A stretch of 64,000 nt of DNA from Gemmatimonadaceae bacterium (GTDB lineage Bacteria; Gemmatimonadota; Gemmatimonadetes; Gemmatimonadales; Gemmatimonadaceae). The notes below the pieces were generated by a model that was not told the DNA's origin, ran no database searches, and saw nothing but the letters and a program-made list of their open reading frames with translations. Position numbers and translations under genes: made by a program. Numbering within the stretch: the stretch's first letter is position 1; each line of letters starts with the position of its first letter. The stretch lies in contig JABAQJ010000006.1 in assembly GCA_019186945.1 (NCBI GenBank), forward strand, positions 372,001-436,000, given 5' to 3'. Below are positions 1 to 8,341 of this stretch, piece by piece.

Positions 1-2
1 TG

Positions 3-647
3 GTCAACGACCAGTTGCGCGACGTGTTCTTGCGCTATGGGGTTCCGCTCGATCGGATTCGCCTGATCGCGCCGCACGCGATCGACGTGAACGAGATGGC
101 ATCTCAGCTCCCACCGAGGCTGGCGGCCTTCGCTGCCGTGCATCGCCCCCTGCTGCTCAGCGTTGGACTGCTGGAGCCGGAGTACGACATTCCGAGCCAA
201 CTTGCATTGCTCGGGCGCTTGCGCGAGCGCCAGATGGGCGCGGGGTTGGTGATCATCGGCTCCGGGTCGCTTGAGCCGTCGCTCCGGGAGCATATCGCGT
301 CGCTCAGCTACCGCGACCATGTCCTCCTGACGGGAGACATGCCACATGCGGATGCGTTGCGGGCGATTCGAGAGGCTGACGTGCTGCTGAGAACCACGCG
401 CTACGACGGCGATGCGGTGTCGGTACGAGAGGCCCTGTGTCTCGGTACTCCGGTGGTTGCCACGGACAACGGCATGCGGCCACACGGCGTCACACTCGTG
501 TCGGTGGAGGACTTCGACCGGTTTGACGCGGCGGTAGAGCGCGTGCTTGCCGACCCGGCCAAGCGACACATGCGCGAGGGACTGACGGGCGAGGAAAACC
601 TCACCGCTGTCCTCGCGCTGTACCGGGAGCTCGCCCAGCCGGAGTAA
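3..647 (+). CDS. Glycosyltransferase, GT-B fold, family 4-like, C-terminal part (5' end outside window)
   Basis: The reading frame is open through the left edge, so the true start lies outside the window; about 214 residues are visible. They match the C-terminal, nucleotide-sugar-binding half of a GT-B enzyme. A Rossmann-like strand (LLLSVGLLEPEYD) is followed by VIIGSGSLEPSL, the usual glycine-rich turn, and near the end comes EALCLGTPVVATD, the acceptor/donor motif of GT4 enzymes. The first acidic residue of the usual E-x7-E pair appears to be Asp (YDGDAVSVREA). The protein would be cytosolic and add a sugar from an activated nucleotide sugar to a growing lipid-linked glycan. It lies upstream of secreted glycan-related genes on the same strand. 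Donor and acceptor cannot be told from the sequence. Confidence 0.8.
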   Translation, partial: VNDQLRDVFLRYGVPLDRIRLIAPHAIDVNEMASQLPPRLAAFAAVHRPLLLSVGLLEPEYDIPSQLALLGRLRERQMGAGLVIIGSGSLEPSLREHIASLSYRDHVLLTGDMPHADALRAIREADVLLRTTRYDGDAVSVREALCLGTPVVATDNGMRPHGVTLVSVEDFDRFDAAVERVLADPAKRHMREGLTGEENLTAVLALYRELAQPE

Positions 648-1020
648 TCGGAGACTCGGTCACGTCGCCGTTCCGGTCTGAGTCCGCGCGGGGCGCCAGT
701 ACCGCTGCCGTTCGTCCCACCGCATGCGGCAGAGTGCGGCGAGCCCCGTCCCGGCGCTGGACGAATGCGGCGGCGAGGTGCCTTGGAGAGGTCCTCGGCA
801 GGCGGCGATGCCAGCCAACGAAAATTCGTTGCAGCCGGTGTGTCCAGGATCACAGACGGATTGCGCGTCGGGCGTATACTGGCGCCTTCGAGACAACGAC
901 GCGGGAGATCGTTGGCCTCTCGGGGATTGACGGTTGCCAGCCGGCTGAGGAAATGGCCGCAATTCCCCGGAATGCAACTCAGCTTCAATTCGGCAGGATC
1001 GCAGCCCTCATGTGAGGCAG
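648..1020. other. Intergenic leader region without a supported gene
   Basis: There is no convincing coding sequence between the end of the glycosyltransferase and the riboswitch-like element. Short open frames on both strands lack ribosome-binding sites and recognisable products. The stretch presumably carries the promoter for the riboswitch-led transcript, but I could not identify clear -35/-10 boxes. Confidence 0.5.
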
Positions 1021-1103
1021 CGACAAAGGCAGCGTCGGTGAAAACCGACTACGCAAAGCTTCGAGGCTACGACGCATCTGCGTTAGGCCGGTCGGGCCGC
1101 CGA
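1021..1103 (+). promoter_or_regulatory. GEMM-I (cyclic-dinucleotide-I) riboswitch, divergent variant
   Basis: The element keeps the family's layout. It has AAAGGCA, then a 6-bp helix (1034-1039 with 1044-1049) capped by a GAAA tetraloop, then TACGCAAAGC (1050-1059), then a short P3 hairpin (1072-1075 with 1080-1083), and finally GGCCGGTCGGGCCGCCGA as the 3' closing strand. It aligns segment by segment with the clearer copy at about 3884. It differs in the first junction, where the usual CAAACC reads CAGCGT. It ends about 30 nt before the ATG of the beta-helix lipoprotein gene, with the GAGGA ribosome-binding site (1121) just downstream, so it probably controls that gene. The base before GGCA, equivalent to position 20 of the Vibrio Vc2 aptamer, is A. 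Confidence 0.72.
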
Positions 1104-1134
1104 ACACATCACACAACCCAGAGGACTACCGCGA

Positions 1135-3483
1135 ATGAGCTTCCAGCTGCCGCGAAGCGTGGGCGTGATTGCCGCGACCCTGCTTCTGATCCTGCCCGCC
1201 TGTTCAGATCCGATCGCGATCGACAATCGGGCCAACGTTTCCCTCATGACGGATGAAGCGGAACGGCAGGCACAGCCGCCCGTCTCCATCGTCCAGAACC
1301 AGACACTCCAGCTGACCAGCCGGCTGGGTTGGTCGCCGAAGTTCAAGTCCATGGACACGGCGATCTTCCGCATCACACCGAAGGGCCGCGCGCGCGGAGT
1401 GCGGGTTGGCTCCGCGTGGGCCGTGGCTACCAACATTCTCGGCAAGAAGGACAGCACGTTGGTCAATGTGAGCGCGGCGACCGCGAGCACGATCACGGTC
1501 ACGATTCCCGATCAGAACCTGGCGCCGGGAGATACCTCACGTGCACACGCGGTAGTCTACGATGCTGCCAGCGTGAAGATCGTTGGCGCGCCGGTTACGT
1601 GGTCGTCGTCGAATGCAGCCGTGGCCACGGTGGGGAATGCCGGCCTGGTCACCGGAGTCGCGGGCGGTACGGCGACGATCACCGCCGCATCCGGTCAGGC
1701 GACTGCGAACGTGTCCGTCACCGTCTCCGGGTCGGGGCCGCCGCCGGTCGCGTCCGTCACCGTGTCGATGAGTTCTTCCACGCTTCTGGTCGGGCAGAGC
1801 CTGCAGGCAACGGCCGTGGCCAAGGACGATCTGGGCAACGTCATTCCTGGTGTGACCTTCACGTGGACGGTCAGCTCGACGCAGATCCTTACCGTTACCA
1901 CGAACGGCATGGTCACCGGTGTCGCGTCCGGATCGGCGTCCGTTGAAGCCGCGGCATTTGGAGTGACGGATAGTCTGGCCGTCGCCGTCGCGACGCAATC
2001 GCAGCCTGGCCCGAACGGCCTCACGACGCCGGCGGAACTGCCCCGTGTGTTCCTGAACTTCCCGTACACGCCACCGACCGGGCAGACGATCGTGGTGAAT
2101 GCCGGAGGAAACCTCCAGAACGCCCTCAACCAGGCGCAGCGCGGCGACGAGATCGTGCTTCAGGCAGGAGCGACATTCACCGGGAACTTCGTACTCCCCG
2201 TAAAGTCAGGCACCGTCGCGAACGGATGGATCACCATCCGCACGGACAAGCTCTCCCAGTTGCCGCCGATCGGGACGCGCGTCACACCGGCGCACGCCTC
2301 GCTCATGCCCAGGATCTCCACGTACAATGCGGCGCCGGCGCTGGCCACCGCGCTGGGCGCATCCGGTTGGCGCGTCATTGGCGTGGAGTTCACCGTACCG
2401 TCGTCGTGGACTGGCCCTCAGTACGCGCTCGTCAGGCTCGGTGACGGGTCGTTTCTGCAGAACTCGCTGTCGGAGGTGGCGAGTGACCTCGTCCTGGATC
2501 GCGTTTACGTCCACGGGCAGACCAACACCGACCAGACGCGTTGCATCTCACTCAATTCCGCGCGTACGCAGATCAGCGACAGCTACGTCTCCGAGTGTCA
2601 CGGACTCAACGGGATCGACAGTCAGGCGATCCAGGGGCATAATGGTCCCGGACCGTACAAGATCGTGAACAACACGCTGATCGGTGCGACCGAGAACGTG
2701 GTATTCGGCGGTGCCGATCCCGCGATCGCCGGCATGATCCCGTCCGACATCGAGTTCCGACGGAACTACGTGTATACGCCAGTATCGTGGAAGGGCGTCT
2801 GGCTGAGGAAGAATCTGTTTGAGATGAAATCGGGCGTGCGCATCCTGATCGAGGGGAACGTGTTCGAAGGTTCGTGGGTCGACGGCCAGACCGGTTGGGC
2901 GTTCATGCTGAAGAGCGAGAACCAGTCTGGTGGCTGCACCTGGTGCACGGTTTCCGATGTCACGATTCGATACAATCGCATCGCGAACGCGGGGGCAGGC
3001 TTTGCCATCAACGGCCGCTATGGCGCGCACCCGGTTGGCGCCCTGGCTGCGCGGTTCACGGTCCAGAACAACCTGCTGGAGAACATCAACGTCGGTCCGT
3101 ACCTCGGCGATGCCCGATTCAGCCAGGTGCTCGCCAACGCGCAGGACGTGGAATTCACCAACAACACGTTCACGTCCACCGGGCACATCGAGCAGTTCCT
3201 GCTCTTCGATCTGTATCCGTCGGCGACACGCGTGGCGTTCAACAAGAACGCATCGACCCAGGGTTCGTACGGTCTGTTTGCGAACTCGCTGGGCGAGGGC
3301 ACTGCGGCCTTCGGCGCCGTTTCCGGTGGCTGGCAGTTCAACGGCAACTACCTGATCGGGCAGGCACGGAGCGGGTATCCCTCCGGCACCAAGTGGGTAT
3401 CGTCGTTGTCCTCCGTGCCTGCGGGCACCGGTGCTGATCTGGCCACGCTGAATGCGATGATCGCCGGCATCGTCATTCCGTGA
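1135..3483 (+). CDS. Secreted lipoprotein with BIG2 Ig-like domains and a C-terminal parallel beta-helix (short paralog)
   Basis: This is a 782-residue protein. It begins with a lipoprotein signal (hydrophobic stretch 10-20, lipobox LPAC, Cys23). A degenerate Ig-like unit (about 40-112) and two BIG2 Ig-like units (about 113-203 and 204-290) follow. Residues about 295-782 form a right-handed parallel beta-helix of pectin-lyase type (FPYTPPTGQTIVV..., repeated strand-turn units). The helix carries Cys residues that recur in both paralogs: SLNSAR-QISDSY-SEC and CTWC. Such helices are used by polysaccharide lyases, epimerases and surface adhesins; no catalytic set could be assigned. The ATG at 1135 is preceded by GAGGA at 1121 and by a cyclic-dinucleotide riboswitch. 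Two larger paralogs lie downstream (3993-8180 and 11036-15313). An outer-membrane or surface location is inferred from the lipobox. Confidence 0.85.
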   Translation: MSFQLPRSVGVIAATLLLILPACSDPIAIDNRANVSLMTDEAERQAQPPVSIVQNQTLQLTSRLGWSPKFKSMDTAIFRITPKGRARGVRVGSAWAVATNILGKKDSTLVNVSAATASTITVTIPDQNLAPGDTSRAHAVVYDAASVKIVGAPVTWSSSNAAVATVGNAGLVTGVAGGTATITAASGQATANVSVTVSGSGPPPVASVTVSMSSSTLLVGQSLQATAVAKDDLGNVIPGVTFTWTVSSTQILTVTTNGMVTGVASGSASVEAAAFGVTDSLAVAVATQSQPGPNGLTTPAELPRVFLNFPYTPPTGQTIVVNAGGNLQNALNQAQRGDEIVLQAGATFTGNFVLPVKSGTVANGWITIRTDKLSQLPPIGTRVTPAHASLMPRISTYNAAPALATALGASGWRVIGVEFTVPSSWTGPQYALVRLGDGSFLQNSLSEVASDLVLDRVYVHGQTNTDQTRCISLNSARTQISDSYVSECHGLNGIDSQAIQGHNGPGPYKIVNNTLIGATENVVFGGADPAIAGMIPSDIEFRRNYVYTPVSWKGVWLRKNLFEMKSGVRILIEGNVFEGSWVDGQTGWAFMLKSENQSGGCTWCTVSDVTIRYNRIANAGAGFAINGRYGAHPVGALAARFTVQNNLLENINVGPYLGDARFSQVLANAQDVEFTNNTFTSTGHIEQFLLFDLYPSATRVAFNKNASTQGSYGLFANSLGEGTAAFGAVSGGWQFNGNYLIGQARSGYPSGTKWVSSLSSVPAGTGADLATLNAMIAGIVIP

Positions 3484-3488
3484 CGATC

Positions 3489-3520
3489 GAGCCGTGGGCG
3501 GCGAGTTCTGCCCACGGCTC
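3489..3520 (+). terminator. Stem-loop just after the first beta-helix gene, terminator-like without a T tract
   Basis: A perfect 11-bp inverted repeat (GAGCCGTGGGC / GCCCACGGCTC) with a 10-nt loop starts five bases after the stop codon. No run of T follows, so it may be a T-less intrinsic terminator or a 3'-end stabilising hairpin that separates this gene from the next riboswitch-led transcript. Confidence 0.6.
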
Positions 3521-3883
3521 ACGCGGACGATCGCCGGCCGCCGGCTCGCCGAGAGCTGCAACAACCTCGAGGCAGTAACGGCTGGCGCCTGTTGCGCACC
3601 GGCATTGCGGCGCGCTTCCCCGCGCAGCGCAGCCACTCGAGGCACCGCAGACCCAGGTGTGCGCCAGCGCACGATGCGAGCCGCGCTCGCCTCTTTGGAT
3701 GTGATCGCCGCCGTATCATCCCCGCGACAGCGTGACTTCGGTCACCAGCCCCGCGTGCCCTCGCGTGCGTCCGCGCTGTGCCATTCCACCGTTGTTACGC
3801 ACCCCGCCGAATCTCGTCGAACACGCGAGGGGACGGGGCTCCAAAGCCCGTCGCCTTCCCGAGGCCTCGACCGAGGCCCGCGA
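3521..3883. other. Intergenic region upstream of the second riboswitch
   Basis: No supported gene is seen. The region presumably contains the promoter of the transcript that begins with the riboswitch at about 3884. Open frames here lack a ribosome-binding site and resemble out-of-frame high-GC reading. Confidence 0.5.
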
Positions 3884-3970
3884 TAAAGGCAAACCCGGCG
3901 AAAGCCGGCGACGCAAAGCTCCGAGACTACAGCGCGTGTCAACGCGCCATGTCGGTCGAGTTACCGAACG
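3884..3970 (+). promoter_or_regulatory. GEMM-I (cyclic-dinucleotide-I) riboswitch, A20-type
   Basis: This is a near-textbook GEMM-I aptamer. AAAGGCAAACC opens it, followed by a helix closed by a GAAA tetraloop (CCGGC-GAAA-GCCGG, 3895-3908). The conserved GACGCAAAGC comes next (3910-3919), then CCGAGACTA, then a perfect P3 hairpin GCGCGT-GTCA-ACGCGC (3932-3947), TCGGTC, and GAGTTACCGA as the 3' strand. Aligned to Vibrio Vc2, the residue at position 20 is A rather than G; in this family that change is linked to cGAMP recognition. The element ends about 11 nt before a strong ribosome-binding site (GAGGAAGG, 3981) and 23 nt before the ATG of the 1395-residue beta-helix lipoprotein. Control at translation initiation is therefore plausible. 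Confidence 0.9.
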
Positions 3971-3992
3971 GACCCGTTGAGAGGAAGGTCGC

Positions 3993-6900
3993 ATGTATCC
4001 GCCGTACCGCTGGTCGAAGGCCCTCGCCGTGTGCGCTGCCATTGCTGCTATCGGGTGTTCCGGTTCGCAGGATGCCAGCATCGAACCGGAGCCGCCCGCT
4101 CCCGCCCCGGAAGTCCGCTACAGTGTCTCCGTGACACCGGAGCGCGATACGCTGCCCGTGGGCTTCTCCCGCCTGCTGGTCGCACGGGTGACGGATGCCG
4201 CAGGTACAACGCAGTTCGTTCCCGTGCAGTGGACGTCCTCGCAGCCGACCGTGGTCTCGGTCGCCGATGGGAACGTGACCGCCATCGCCGTCGGTACAGC
4301 CGACATCGTCGCCCGCTATGGATCGGCCGCGGATACCGCTCAGGTAACCGTGTCCCAGGATAACGTGCACCTTCAAGTGCTCCCGTCCGCTATCAGCGCC
4401 TCGTTAGGTGATACGGTTACCTTCCGGGCGCAGCTCGTCACGGAGCGTGGCGTTGCCCTGGGCGAGCAGCCTGTAACGTGGACGGCCAGCGACTCCGATG
4501 CCGTTGCTCTGGTCGGGGACGGACAGGTTGCCCTCCGCAACGTCGGCAACGCGGATGTCATCGCCTCCATCGGCGGCCTCACCGCGACCGCCTCCGTGAA
4601 CGTGTTCGCGTCTAATGTCGGCTCCGTCACGATCGCGCCGTCCTCGGCGTCGCTCGTGGTCGGCGCCAGTACGGACCTCGACGCCGACGTGCGGGGCCAG
4701 AATGGGCGTCCCGTGTTCTTCAAGAACGTCACCTGGAGCTCGTCGAACGCCGCCGTCGCCAGGGTGGATGGGAAGGGAACGGTCACCGGCGTCAGCCGTG
4801 GCGGTGCCATCATTACTGCTACGAGCGGAGGGAAGAGCGCGACCGCGACAGTCAACGTCGCTACGCAACCTGCCGTCAGCATCACCCTCGAGCTCGATCC
4901 GGACACAATCGTGCCCGGGTTCCAGTTTCAGGCCGTGGCGACGCCGCGGGATGCCAGCGGCAAGCCGGTGAGCGGTCGTACGATCGCATACCAGAGTTCC
5001 AATCCGGCCGTTGCCACCATCAACAATACCGGACTCGTCACGGGTATCGTCGCCGGAGCGACCAACATCAGCGCCATCAGCGACGGCAACATCGCCACCG
5101 TCAAGCTGGCGGTCGATATCCGGCGCATCGCATCGATCGCGATCGTTCCCGGCGCACCGTCCGTAACGCAAGGGTCCAGTGCCGCCCTGGTCGCCGACGT
5201 CAGGGACCAGCTTGGGCAGCCGCTGCCGGAAGCGGGCGTGAGTTGGTCCGCGGGTAATCCCGCGGTCGCCACGATCTCGCCCAGCGGTGTCGTTACCGGC
5301 GTGTCGCTCGGCACCGGCACCGTCAGAGCGGCCAGCGGTGCGGTCTCCAGCCAGGCGATCGTGACCGTGACGTCGCAGCCAGTGGCTTCCGTGCAACTGT
5401 CGCCATCCAACGCCTCGCTGGAAGTCCGTCGGACGTTGCAGTTGGCGGCGACCGCCCTCAATGCGAACGGCCAGCCCATCTCCGGAGCCAGCTTCTCCTG
5501 GTCGTCTGCCAATCCCGAGGTCGCGTCGGTCTCGTCGTTAGGTGTGGTGACCGGCAAGGCAAAGGGCGAGGCCATCGTGACCGTGTCGTCCGGCGGGAAG
5601 AGCGCTTCGGCCCGGATCGCGGTCACAGACCCGCCGCCGGCCGCGGTGGCAGCTGTCGCGGTCGCCGTCAACTCGGCGACGCTCAACATCGGGCAATCCA
5701 CGCAGGCGGTTGCCACGCTCTTCGACTCTGCGGGCAGCGTCCTTACCGGAAGAGCGATCGCCTGGTCCAGCGCGTCGTCGAGCGTCGCGAGCGTATCCGC
5801 CAGCGGCCTCGTCACGGCCATCGCCGCCGGTTCCGTTGCGATCTCCGCGACTGCCGAGGGCGTCTCCGGCATGGCGACCGTCACGGTCAACGCTCCGCCG
5901 CCGGCTCCGGTCGCGAGTGTCGCCGTCACGGCGCCATCCAGCATCGTCCTCGTTGGGATGAACACGCAGCTCTCGGTCGTCCTCAAGGACGCTCAGGGCA
6001 ATGCCCTGGCTGGCCGTAGCATCGCTTATAGCAGTTCAAACACGCGCTTCGCCACGGTCTCGTCCAATGGCCTCGTTCGCGGCGTTGCCCCCGGTGACGT
6101 CACCGTCAGCGTGACCAGCGAAGGCGTTACCGGTACGATCGCCCTGTCCGTGCAAGCGTCGGCTCCGCCGCCGGCCGGTGCCCACTCGGTTACCGTCACG
6201 CTCAACGCCAATTCGCTCAAGGTCGGACAGACGACTCAAGCGACTGCGGTGGTGAAGGACTCGTCAGGCAATCCACTCTCCGGACAGACGATCACGTGGT
6301 CGTCGTCCAATGCGGCCGTCGCCACGGTGTCGTCGTCCGGCCTCGTCACGGCGAACGGCGCCGGCAGTGCCGCCATCTCCGCCAGTACCTCGGGCAAGTC
6401 CGGGAGCAGCGTGATGAGTGTCAGCGCGCCGCCAACCGTGTCTTCCATCAGCGTCTCGATGAGCAGCACTACGCTGAACGTGGGCCAGAGTGCCCAGGCA
6501 ACCGCTGTCGCCAGGGACGCGCAGGGCAATGCCATGTCCGGCGTCAGCTTCAGCTGGTCCGTCAGCTCCACCTCCGTCCTCGGCGTCTCATCGGGAGGAA
6601 TGGTGTCCGGCGTCGGCGCAGGATCGGCACAGGTGAAGGCAACCGCCAGCGGCGTCACCGGAAGTCTCGCCGTAACGGTGAACGCTCCCCCCCCACCGCC
6701 GCCGCCCGGACCGAACGGACTCACCGTACCCGCGGAACTCCCTCGCGTGTTCCTGAACTTCCCGTATAAGCCGTCGACAGGAAAAACGATCGTCGTTGCG
6801 GCCGGCGCCAACCTGCAGAATGCCATCAACTCGGCCCAACGTGGCGACGAGATCGTGCTGCCCGCAGGCGCTACCTTCACCGGAAACTTCACCCTGCCGC

Positions 6901-8180
6901 CCAAGTCAGGGACCGTGGCGAACGGCTGGGTCACCATCCGAAGCGACAAGCTCGGCCAACTGCCGCCTGAAGGCACGCGCGTGACACCGGCCGACGCCCA
7001 CCTGATGCCCAAGCTGGTCACACCGAACTCGAACCCGGCGCTTGGCACGCAGTTGTCGGCCAGCGGCTATCGCGTCGTCGGTGTCGAAATCACCGTGGCC
7101 AGCGCCTACACTGGCCCGCAGTACGGGATCGTCTGGCTGGGCGACGGATCCTCAGCGCAGAACCAGCTCTCCAAGGTCGCCACCGATCTCGTCCTTGATC
7201 GCACTTACATCCACGGGCAGGTCACTACCGACACCCGCCGCTGCGTGTCGCTCAACTCGGCTCGCTCGCAGATCAGCGACAGCTACCTGTCGGAGTGTCA
7301 CGCGGCAGGGTTCGATGCCCAGGCCATCCAGGGCCACAACGGCCCCGGCCCGTACAAGATCGTCAACAACACCCTGATCGCGTCTACCGAAAACATCACA
7401 TTCGGTGGCGGCGATCCCTCGATCGCCGGGCTCAACCCTAGCGACATCGAAATCCGGCGCAACTACTTCTATACGCCGATCTCGTGGAAGGGAAAATGGC
7501 TTCGCAAGAACCTGTTTGAGCTGAAAGCCGGCGTCCGCATTCTCGTGGAAGGCAACGTGCTGGACGGCTCCTGGCAGGATGGCCAGACCGGCTGGGCGTT
7601 CATGCTGAAGAGCGAGAACCAGTCGGGTGGTTGTACCTGGTGCACAGTCTCCGATATCACCATCCGTTACAACTATATCACGAACTCCGGCGCGGGCTTC
7701 GCCATCAATGGACGGTACGGTTTGTATCCGGTCGGCGCATTGGCGGCGCGGTTCACGATCCAGAACAACGTGGTGGATAACATCAACGTCGGACCATTCG
7801 TCGGCGACGGACGCTTCAACCAGGTGCTTGCCAACGCACAGGACGTCGACTTCACCAACAACACGTTCACGTCGAACGGGCGCATCGAGCAATTCCTGCT
7901 GTTTGATCTGAATCCATCGGCGACCAGAGTCGCTTTCAACAAGAACGCGACGTTGCAAGGCGCCTACGGACTGTTCGCAAACTCGCGAGGAGAAGGCACG
8001 TCGGCCTTCGGAGCCGTCGACTCCGGCTGGCAATTCAACGGCAACTACCTGATCGGACCCGCGCGTTCCGGCTATCCCGCCGGTACCCAGTGGGTCTCGT
8101 CGCTCTCGGCCGTGCCTGCCGGCGTCGGCGCGGATCAGGCCACGCTCAACGCCAAGATCGCTGGCGTGATCGTCCCATAG
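3993..8180 (+). CDS. Giant secreted lipoprotein: about ten BIG2 Ig-like domains plus C-terminal parallel beta-helix
   Basis: This is a 1395-residue protein. It has a lipoprotein signal (hydrophobic 10-21, lipobox AIGC, Cys22). About ten BIG2 Ig-like units of roughly 85 residues follow (about 42-893); typical cores are ITWSSSNAAVATV followed by GLVT and a G-x-A-x-I pattern. A Pro-rich linker (PPPPPPPG, about 893-900) leads to a parallel beta-helix (about 905-1395). The helix is strongly conserved with the two paralogs in this window. The BIG2 stack would act as a stalk that projects the helix from the cell surface. The ATG at 3993 lies 4 nt after GAGGAAGG and directly downstream of a GEMM-I riboswitch, so expression probably responds to a cyclic dinucleotide. 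Whether the helix is an enzyme (lyase or epimerase) or a glycan-binding or adhesin module cannot be decided. Confidence 0.87.
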   Translation: MYPPYRWSKALAVCAAIAAIGCSGSQDASIEPEPPAPAPEVRYSVSVTPERDTLPVGFSRLLVARVTDAAGTTQFVPVQWTSSQPTVVSVADGNVTAIAVGTADIVARYGSAADTAQVTVSQDNVHLQVLPSAISASLGDTVTFRAQLVTERGVALGEQPVTWTASDSDAVALVGDGQVALRNVGNADVIASIGGLTATASVNVFASNVGSVTIAPSSASLVVGASTDLDADVRGQNGRPVFFKNVTWSSSNAAVARVDGKGTVTGVSRGGAIITATSGGKSATATVNVATQPAVSITLELDPDTIVPGFQFQAVATPRDASGKPVSGRTIAYQSSNPAVATINNTGLVTGIVAGATNISAISDGNIATVKLAVDIRRIASIAIVPGAPSVTQGSSAALVADVRDQLGQPLPEAGVSWSAGNPAVATISPSGVVTGVSLGTGTVRAASGAVSSQAIVTVTSQPVASVQLSPSNASLEVRRTLQLAATALNANGQPISGASFSWSSANPEVASVSSLGVVTGKAKGEAIVTVSSGGKSASARIAVTDPPPAAVAAVAVAVNSATLNIGQSTQAVATLFDSAGSVLTGRAIAWSSASSSVASVSASGLVTAIAAGSVAISATAEGVSGMATVTVNAPPPAPVASVAVTAPSSIVLVGMNTQLSVVLKDAQGNALAGRSIAYSSSNTRFATVSSNGLVRGVAPGDVTVSVTSEGVTGTIALSVQASAPPPAGAHSVTVTLNANSLKVGQTTQATAVVKDSSGNPLSGQTITWSSSNAAVATVSSSGLVTANGAGSAAISASTSGKSGSSVMSVSAPPTVSSISVSMSSTTLNVGQSAQATAVARDAQGNAMSGVSFSWSVSSTSVLGVSSGGMVSGVGAGSAQVKATASGVTGSLAVTVNAPPPPPPPGPNGLTVPAELPRVFLNFPYKPSTGKTIVVAAGANLQNAINSAQRGDEIVLPAGATFTGNFTLPPKSGTVANGWVTIRSDKLGQLPPEGTRVTPADAHLMPKLVTPNSNPALGTQLSASGYRVVGVEITVASAYTGPQYGIVWLGDGSSAQNQLSKVATDLVLDRTYIHGQVTTDTRRCVSLNSARSQISDSYLSECHAAGFDAQAIQGHNGPGPYKIVNNTLIASTENITFGGGDPSIAGLNPSDIEIRRNYFYTPISWKGKWLRKNLFELKAGVRILVEGNVLDGSWQDGQTGWAFMLKSENQSGGCTWCTVSDITIRYNYITNSGAGFAINGRYGLYPVGALAARFTIQNNVVDNINVGPFVGDGRFNQVLANAQDVDFTNNTFTSNGRIEQFLLFDLNPSATRVAFNKNATLQGAYGLFANSRGEGTSAFGAVDSGWQFNGNYLIGPARSGYPAGTQWVSSLSAVPAGVGADQATLNAKIAGVIVP
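4116..6680 (+). repeat. Tandem BIG2-encoding repeats (about ten units of about 255 bp)
   Basis: Within the 1395-residue gene, ten consecutive segments encode related Ig-like units. Each holds a V-x-V start, an L-x-V-G-x-T segment, the tryptophan core TWSSSN or a variant, and a G-L/V-V-T-G turn. The repeats are diverged at base level, so they are old protein-domain repeats rather than recent tandem DNA duplications. Units 7 to 10 resemble each other most. Confidence 0.8.
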
Positions 8181-8341
8181 CAGCCCGCCTGGGAGGGGGA
8201 GGAATGGCGTCGGGGCTCACGCTCCGGCGTCATTCTGCGTTCTGCCCCTGCCTGCCTCAGGATCTTCCGTGCATCGATTCGCGATGCGGCCTCTGCGGCC
8301 CGCAGGCGCAAGGGCTCACGAAGGCGCACCGGCGCCATACG

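Noticed and set aside
401-988. Open frame on the minus strand overlapping the first glycosyltransferase
   Set aside because: It overlaps a conserved coding region, has no ribosome-binding site and no known motif.
3494-3886. Open frame between the first two beta-helix genes
   Set aside because: It starts inside the terminator-like hairpin and runs into the riboswitch; composition is not protein-like.
4404-5396. Long open frame on the minus strand opposite the BIG2 repeats
   Set aside because: It is antisense to a well-supported gene, has low-complexity Arg/Asp-rich composition and no recognisable domain; high GC and repeats explain it. The same applies to other long frames opposite the beta-helix genes (for example 2548-3672 and 12487-13857).
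4116-6680. Possible CRISPR-like or DNA-level tandem array
   Set aside because: The repeats are about 255 bp, diverged and in frame, and they encode Ig-like domains.
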